From: Hyperoplus lanceolatus | Taxonomy: Eukaryota; Chordata; Actinopteri; Uranoscopiformes; Ammodytidae | Reading direction: 5' to 3' | Length of the DNA stretch: 64,000 nt | NCBI GenBank assembly: GCA_026929865.2 | Contig: CM049408.1 | Span: 19,914,501 to 19,978,500, forward strand | Shown here: piece by piece, positions 58,017 to 64,000 of the stretch | Position numbering within the stretch: position 1 is the stretch's first letter | Layout: every line of letters begins with the position of its first letter | Position numbers and translations under genes: made by a program | Notes under the pieces: generated by a model | The model's input: only the letters and a program-made list of their open reading frames with translations | What the model was told of the DNA's origin: nothing | Database searches by the model: none

Positions 58017-58450
58017 ATTGCATAGAAAACCGACGTGATAATGTTAAGTCTAGCAGTAATCATACATGCTCACAGTTTCAATAAGCACTACTCATAGACT
58101 TTCAAAGAGGGGTACTACAACTGCTAATAGGGATGCTAAAGGAACACTAGAGCAGAGAGGTGTGTATCTCATGCTCTGTCCGCAGCTGCGAGGGACTGCT
58201 GCGCGAGGACTCTGCCGCATGTCAGTGCTCTGGGAAGGGGGAGAGGCAGGGGAGGCACCCGCTGATCGTTGATTAGAGTAAAGAGCGATACTTGAGCGAA
58301 AAAGTCACCAATAACACCAGAAAAAGTAGCTAGATTTGTCTCTGGTCGCTTTTTTGAAGAAAACGTCGCCAGAGGTGTCTGAAAAGTCGGTAAGTATAGC
58401 CAACATCGCTAAGTAAGCAACAATGGGACTGAGCTGCGGGCTTGAATTAG
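58017..58450. other. Gene-free stretch
   Basis: GC-richer from 58150; a GTAAGT-type donor-like site near 58390 without other exon support. Confidence 0.3.
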
Positions 58451-58454
58451 TTCT

Positions 58455-59565
58455 GTAGCGTTACGCATGCGCACGAGCTGTAGGCGTTTTTGGCCGATAT
58501 GGGCGTTTTTGGCAGATATGGGCGTGTTTGGCATGTTTGGCCGAGCTGCACTGGTAGGCGGAAGCGGCTGCATCTAGACCAGGCCCCCAGGATGCTGCCT
58601 TCTCCGAGCAGCCAGCATGGACATGTGGCCAACCCATTGGTATTGCATGGTAAGGGGTGGAGCTTATTTTCATGCGGCCCGTAGGCAGATGTCCCTGTCC
58701 ACACAGTACAAGCGGCGAACAAGATTGTGTCTCTGCACATTTTTTCTGGATATCAATCATAGGCTCATACTTATCTTTAGACCATATACTATTAAAATGT
58801 AAGTTTTCTCATTTCAAAACGCCACCTCAAGCGTTTTATTAGCCCAACGGCTTTTAACGGCTTTCAGTTGGTTTTCGCCAGGCTAGATTCTACAGAACGA
58901 GACACCCGCCTCCAGTCCGCTACGCTTGCCGCCCTCTTTCTTGATAGGTCCATAATGCCGCTACGTCATGCTTTGGGCCGTATGGAATTTCCGGATTATA
59001 CTTCCTTGTTGCTTCTCTGCGCCTATGAGCAGCTTTCATAGGAATGAATGGGCGCCATGTTTCAATACGGTGTCCATTTCTTTATATGTCCATGATCTAG
59101 ACCCTTCTCCAAAAGCATGACATAGCGGCATTATGGACCTATCGAAAACGAGGGCGGCAAGCGTAGCCATGACGTAGCGGACTGGTAGCGAATGTAGAAT
59201 CCATTCTCGTTCTGTACCCATGGTTCAGCTGCCCACTCCCTCCTCCTCCCTCGAAAACCAACTGAAAGCCGTTAAAAGCCGTTGGGCTAATAAAATGCTT
59301 GACGTGGCGTTTTGAAATGAAAAAACTTCAGTTTCAATAGTATATGGTCTAAAGAGAAGTATGAGCCTATGATTGATATTCAGAAAAATTTTGCGGAGAC
59401 ACAATCTTGTTCGCCGCTTGTACTGTGTGGACAGGGAAATCTGCCTACGGGCCGTATGAAAATAAGCTCCACCCGCCAGCCCCATTCACAGCATGCAGTA
59501 CCAATGGTTTGGCCACTTGTCCATGCTGGCTGCTCGGAAAAGGCAGTGTCCTGGGGCCGTGGTCA
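58455..59565. mobile_element. Large foldback repeat element
   Basis: The left arm about 58580-58978 and right arm about 59108-59562 are inverses. Landmarks: CAGCCAGCATGGACATGTGG against CCACTTGTCCATGCTGGCTG; ATTTTCATGCGGCCCGTAGG against CCTACGGGCCGTATGAAAAT; CATAATGCCGCTACGTCATG against CATGACATAGCGGCATTATG. The spacer of about 130 bp holds TTTCTTTATATGTCCATGA, also present at 54.26 kb. The arms differ by indels, so it is not very recent. Confidence 0.83.
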
Positions 59566-59790
59566 GCACAGAAATAACCATTCAGCATTACTTTGCCCCT
59601 TCCTGACAAGCTAGCATGACACAACTGTTAATAGATACGTTTGGTTGCAGTTTTTATGATAGTGTAAGCTAAACGTTAGCTCAAAAAAGAAGCTCACCAA
59701 AGCTTCTGAAAAAAAGTAATGTAAGCTAGGCAAACAACTAGCAAGCTAGAACCAGCTAACGTTACTATAGCATTACATTCTTAAACTTAC

Positions 59791-59974
59791 CAGAAGAGTC
59801 ATCCTCCAGTTCGGACCTCACCCTCTTATTTTTCAGAGACCTGGTTTGGGGTGCTGACCGTGCTGACGACTCCGACATGTTCTCCTTACTTTCGTGAAAC
59901 ACTTTGTCAAGCATGGCCGTCAAGCCATCAGCGACTTGCATACACGGAACTTCCGGTTTTACAACTACCTTCAA
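59791..59974 (-). CDS. First exon of a small unidentified gene
   Basis: Reads MKVVVKPEVPCMQVADGLTA, then MLDKVFHESKENMSESS, then RSAPQTRSLKNKRVRSELED and DSS, then a perfect TTCTG/GTAAGT donor (phase 1). Joining it to the acceptor at 54246 keeps the frame. It has a Ser-rich middle, a basic patch and an acidic end, suggestive of a nuclear protein but not diagnostic. The intron would be about 5.5 kb and filled with repeats. The donor quality and phase match are the best evidence; the family is not recognised. Confidence 0.45.
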
Positions 59975-60189
59975 AATAAAAGCCCTTTAAGGATCTGATT
60001 TGAGGCACAAAACCGATCATACGAGTCATATTCATCTCATTTTAACACTCACACAACATGTGTGCGCACACATAGAGGTGAAAGAATCACTTCAGAGCAA
60101 AAACAAATATATTATGCACTCATTATGCTAGATGCCAAAAGACAACATTTTGGAAAGAGGGATGAAAATCAGTGACTTCAGCCAACTAA

Positions 60190-62318
60190 GGGGCACTTTA
60201 CACGACAACACGAAATGGTGCAAACGCGGAAAAATTCCCGCGGTTGCACTATATCATTTACAGGAAAACAGCAAACGCAGGCATGAAACCGCAGGTTTTT
60301 GAGATCACCTCCGAGGGAGGATTTTTTGGAAAACTTAACGGTTTTGGTTTCCTGTAAACACCGAAACCATTTCCCCTGATAACGCTGACGTCACGGCTCC
60401 ACCCTCACACATGCGTAGTCTATAACATTTGCTGTCAAAATACCCACAACACAAGCGAGTTATAAAGTTAGAAGACAACATGAACGGTGTCTCCACGGCA
60501 CCATCACTGTGATCAGCGGAGAGTGACGTGCAGGGCTAAAATATAGCCTAACACTCGCCAATTTAGTCTAAGCGATTAGTAAGTTATTGAGACCACCGGC
60601 CACTGTCTGGGGAAAGATTTGTGCTCTGCCGGTTTTTCTAGCCAAATAAACGTGTGTAGCTTCTATGCCAGGGCAGCGACACGGCTCTCTCTACATTAAA
60701 AAAACACTATCCATAGTTCAGCGCACAGCGGTTAAGTTACTGTTCAACAAAAGGAGCATTAAGGGGCACTTTACACTGTGAAAACGTGACAGTTTTCCAG
60801 TTTTTGGTTTAAAAAAAAACCCCGTTCAGACACAATTTATCTGACATCTTCACCCATACACATGTTTTCAGAGGAAACGGGCCGAAATCGCTGTAGAAGC
60901 AGTGTAGCAGCCATGCCAAGCCAATAGTCAGCTGTGACACAGCCTAGGAGATAGCTCTTCCAGTACAATTTGATGCATAAAACCTTACTGTAACCAAAAA
61001 TGAATGCCACTAACGTTCATAAAGCGGTTGGTGTAAGCTTGGGGTTACAAGTATTGTAAATGACAAGCTTTCTGTCCTCTTATTTCACCGCATTGAACTC
61101 GTAAAAACAGAAGACTTGCTGATAGTAAAGGGGCTTCGTGAGCGGATACCTTCCTGTTAGTCGTACTTCAAAATAAAAGTCAACTCACGTGTGTCCAGTG
61201 AAAAGCTATTAATGTTTAGCCAGTGAAATGCTTTTACTGTGAAGCCGTAGCCTTAATGCTCCTTTTGTTGAACAGTAACTTAACCGCTGCGCGCTGAACT
61301 ATGGATAGTGTTTTTTTAATGTAGAGAGAGCCGTGTCGCTGCCCTGGCATAGAAGCTACACACGTTTATTTGGCTAGAAAAACCGGCAGAGCACAAATCT
61401 TTCCCCAGACAGTGGCCGGTGGTCTCAATAACTTACTAATCGCTTAGACTAAATTGGCGAGTGTTAGGCTATATTTTAGCCCTGCACGTCACTCTCCGCT
61501 GATCACAGTGATGGTGCCGTGGAGACACCGTTCATGTTGTCTTCTAACTTTATAACTCGCTTGTGTTGTGGGTATTTTGACAGCAAATGTTATAGACTAC
61601 GCATGTGTGAGGGTGGAGCCGTGACGTCAGCGTTATCAGGGGAAATGGTTTCGGTGTTTACAGGAAACCAAAACCGTTAAGTTTTCCAAAAAATCCTCCC
61701 TCGGAGGTGATCTCAAAAACCTGCGGTTTCATGCCTGCGTTTGCTGTTTTCCTGTAAATGATATAGTGCAACCGCGGGAATTTTTCCGCGTTTGCACCGT
61801 TTCGTGTTGTCGTGTAAAGTGCCCCTAAGGCTACGGCTTCACAGTAAAAGCATTTCACTGGCTAAACATTAATAGCTTTTCACTGGACACACGTGAGTTG
61901 ACTTTTATTTTGAAGTACGACTAACAGGAAGGTATCCGCTCACGAAGCCCCTTTACTATCAGCAAGTCTTCTGTTTTTACGAGTTCAATGCGGTGAAATA
62001 AGAGGACAGAAAGCTTGTCATTTACAATACTTGTAACCCAAAGCTTACACCAACCGCTTTATGAACGTTAGTGGCATTCATTTTTGGTTACAGTAAGGTT
62101 TTATGCATCAAATTGTACTGGAAGAGCTATCTCCTAGGCTGTGTCACAGCTGACTATTGGCTTGGCATGGCTGCTACACTGCTTCTACAGCGATTTCGGC
62201 CCGTTTCCTTTGAAAACATGTGTATGGGTGAAGATGTCAGATAAATTGTGTCTGAACGGGGTTTTTTTTTAAACCAAAAACTGGAAAACTGTCACGTTTT
62301 CACAGTGTAAAGTGCCCC
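60190..62318. mobile_element. PIF/Harbinger-like MITE, outer copy (split)
   Basis: Ends GGGGCACTTTACACGACA and CAGTGTAAAGTGCCCC, flanked by TAA at 60187-60189 and 62319-62321. A 3-bp TAA duplication is the PIF/Harbinger hallmark (TWA). Without its insert and the extra TAA the element is 1063 bp. No transposase. Confidence 0.85.
60763..61825. mobile_element. PIF/Harbinger-like MITE, inner copy
   Basis: Ends GGGGCACTTTACACTGTG and GTCGTGTAAAGTGCCCC. TAA flanks at 60760-60762 and 61826-61828. Also 1063 bp, and the reverse complement of the outer copy with few differences seen, for example TTGGGGTTACAAG here against CTTGTAACCCAAAG in the outer half. Confidence 0.87.
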
Positions 62319-62394
62319 TAAGATATGGCGCTGCAAACCAAACTCAGAAAACTCATTTTTGAAGGTACTTCAACAAGAAAAACATTAAAGCTAA

Positions 62395-62921
62395 TCAAAT
62401 ACTTTCACCGCTCTAACATTGTATTTACATGTCGTTTTTCTAATTCTCATTGTATCCTCCTTGACAAGATATAGTACTTATTAACTGTTATTAAGTGTTT
62501 AATAAAGGACGTATTAACCTTAATAAGCATTGTTCATAGAGCATAGTTAACTGTTATTAATTGATTAATAAAGATGTGGTTACCTTCATAAAGCCACAAA
62601 CAATGCTTAGTAAAGGTTTAACTATGACATAATAGGCAAGTTAGTAAGACTCAATCAATAGGTTTGTAACGCTTTTATTAACAGCTATCAGAAACTCATA
62701 AGACTTTTATTAATGCTATTAAGCAATCAATTAATAGTTAAGAAGTGTCTTATAAGTGCTTATAAAAGTCTTATAATCACACTGTCAACATGTTTATTAT
62801 GTTATTATTAACACTTATATATAGTCTTATTAACACAAATTAATGTTAATAAGCATCTAATAAGGTCCTTATTACCTATTTACTAAGGCTTATAACAAGA
62901 ACCTTAATATAAAGCGTTACC
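62395..62921 (-). mobile_element. MITE with GGTAACGCTTTATATTAAGG end, copy 2
   Basis: Inverse orientation relative to 52328-53165. It ends CCTTAATATAAAGCGTTACC at 62921. It holds a single unit where copy 1 has the 78-bp array, so the array expanded only in copy 1. Confidence 0.8.
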
Positions 62922-63029
62922 TGAGACGGGAAGAAATCCAGGGTGGCAGAGATTATATCTTTCTCATGAAATCTTGTTTGCATTTTTATCACAGTGTGTG
63001 TTGAGAACAGACTCCATCAAATGTGAGAG

Positions 63030-63330
63030 CACTTCTGTTGCATCTTTCTTACTAGAAATGAGACTCAATTTCCTGTATCTGCTATTCTAACACAAACTGT
63101 TTCATCAGATATGCTTTCAGACTCAACATAATAATAACACTGCTAAATAATTAAACGGCACTACCGGATATGTTGTTGCAAAATGAATGGGAAAAAACTC
63201 AGATAATGGAAGTGGAAACCATTATTGATTGTAAGTAAGTGTTAAAATCCTTAATATGATAATATCGCTTCTATTGAAAAATGTTCCGCACCTATCTCTT
63301 TTCATGTTTGTGAATATGTATAATAATATA
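63030..63330. repeat. Duplicated flank block, copy 2
   Basis: Partner of 16375-16700 (see there). Confidence 0.6.
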
Positions 63331-63849
63331 TCTCTTGTCTATACTGTTACAAGGAATGACTGAGTTTTTTTAATGCCGAACACCCACACAAAACTGACAT
63401 ACTGTATTTTCAATTCATATAACATTTCTTCCCTCTGTTTCTGAACCTGAAACCCAAGTGTCCTTTCTTTGACCCCAGCACTATGCTTCAGCCCGGCTAT
63501 CTTCAATGTGCATGCATTTGCATGTGTATACAAATTTATTATTTTGTTCAGTTCTTTACTATTCAAAGTCACACTATCTTGTAAACACAGTCATGCCACC
63601 ATTTATTTACAGTGTAAGCATACATGGAAATAAAGTTGAGGAAGAGAGGAGAAAATAGAGAATATAACACATAAAGGCATAAACAGAACACCAGTCAAAG
63701 AATTTGAATATATACACATTGGACGCTATCTTACATTTTCTGCATGTCAAATCATGTTTTTTTCTGGAAACTATTTGCATATTTTGCTCAACACAACACA
63801 AAGCTCTCCATTTCCATTCACATTGAAGCTTGGACATCATCACGTTAGG
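63331..63849. other. Upstream region of the GPR68-like gene
   Basis: No other gene recognised. Acceptor-like or promoter sites could not be chosen with confidence. Confidence 0.3.
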
Positions 63850-64000
63850 ATGGACACAGCTCTGCTCAACAACACTAGCACAAGTGCATCTATCTCATGC
63901 ATTGTGGAGTCCTCAGTGGAACAGGTCTTGTGTCCAGCTGCCTACTCTATTTTCTTTATTGTGGGCTTTCCGGCTAACTGCCTGTCTCTGTATGTAGCCT
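63850..64000 (+). CDS. gpr68: Proton-sensing GPCR (GPR68/OGR1-like), partial
   Basis: Fifty codons from ATG to the window end, open throughout. The N-terminus has an NNT glycosylation site. TM1 reads IVGFPANCLSLYVA, very close to the VVGFPANCLSLYFG of OGR1 as I recall it. The preceding SCIVESSVEQVLCPAAYS parallels the SCTIDHTIHQTLAPVVY arrangement. The family senses extracellular protons through histidines and couples to Gq (family knowledge). Since only TM1 is visible, GPR4/GPR65 relatives cannot be fully excluded. In human, GPR68 is on the same chromosome arm as the kinin receptors. Confidence 0.7.
   Translation, partial: MDTALLNNTSTSASISCIVESSVEQVLCPAAYSIFFIVGFPANCLSLYVA

Overview
The window reads as teleost fish genomic DNA: large intron-bearing vertebrate genes, long CA/GT/CT microsatellites, and dense fish-type mobile elements (hAT, PIF/Harbinger-like and piggyBac-like MITEs, L2/Rex1-type and RTE/Rex3-type LINEs, a tRNA-derived SINE, a Ty3/Gypsy remnant). 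The species cannot be fixed from sequence alone.

The backbone is a tandem array of bradykinin (kinin) receptor genes, all on the + strand. In order: a chimeric pseudogene (about 5.15-7.0 kb); a B2-type receptor with coding exons at 11111-11130 and 13259-14300; a second B2-type receptor (22596-22615 and 23323-24361); a B1-type receptor (27514-28539); a divergent B2-like receptor (32389-33498) with a recognisable TATA box and 5' exon; a receptor 3' fragment buried in a DNA transposon (41694-42109); and a further B2-type receptor (51009-52040) nearly identical to the 13 kb copy. At the right edge (63850 to end) a proton-sensing receptor of the GPR68/OGR1 type begins and is cut by the window.

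The B2-type genes share an architecture: a small upstream exon contributes a start codon and 20 coding bases, followed by a phase-2 intron and one large exon with all seven transmembrane segments. In the 51 kb copy the equivalent start codon reads ATA, the exon-2 leader is out of frame, and the intron would be about 10 kb and full of transposons, so it probably starts at the internal ATG.

Between the receptors: three hAT-type elements with visible 8-bp target duplications (8.4, 25.0, 29.9 kb), another directly after the B1 gene (28.6 kb), a foldback at 20.9-21.8 kb, an RTE-type LINE interrupted in its 5' region by another LINE (34.9-40.6 kb), a piggyBac-like MITE (42.5 kb), a TA-flanked mariner-like element (43.7 kb), a transposon with a nested SINE (45.3-46.85 kb), a decayed Gypsy element (47-49.5 kb) and a broken LINE (49.5-50.9 kb). 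From 52.3 to 62.9 kb the DNA is almost all repeats: a MITE with a 78-bp minisatellite, several large inverted repeats, and a PIF/Harbinger-like MITE inserted into its own twin in opposite orientation (60190-62318). A small unidentified coiled-coil gene may lie on the - strand (exons near 59.9 and 54.2 kb).

The receptors would act at the cell surface as kinin sensors coupled to G proteins (family knowledge). The array has evolved by tandem duplication, probable gene conversion and transposon-associated rearrangement. No new biochemical system is evident; the most unusual material is the structural history of the array and the nested or inverted mobile elements.
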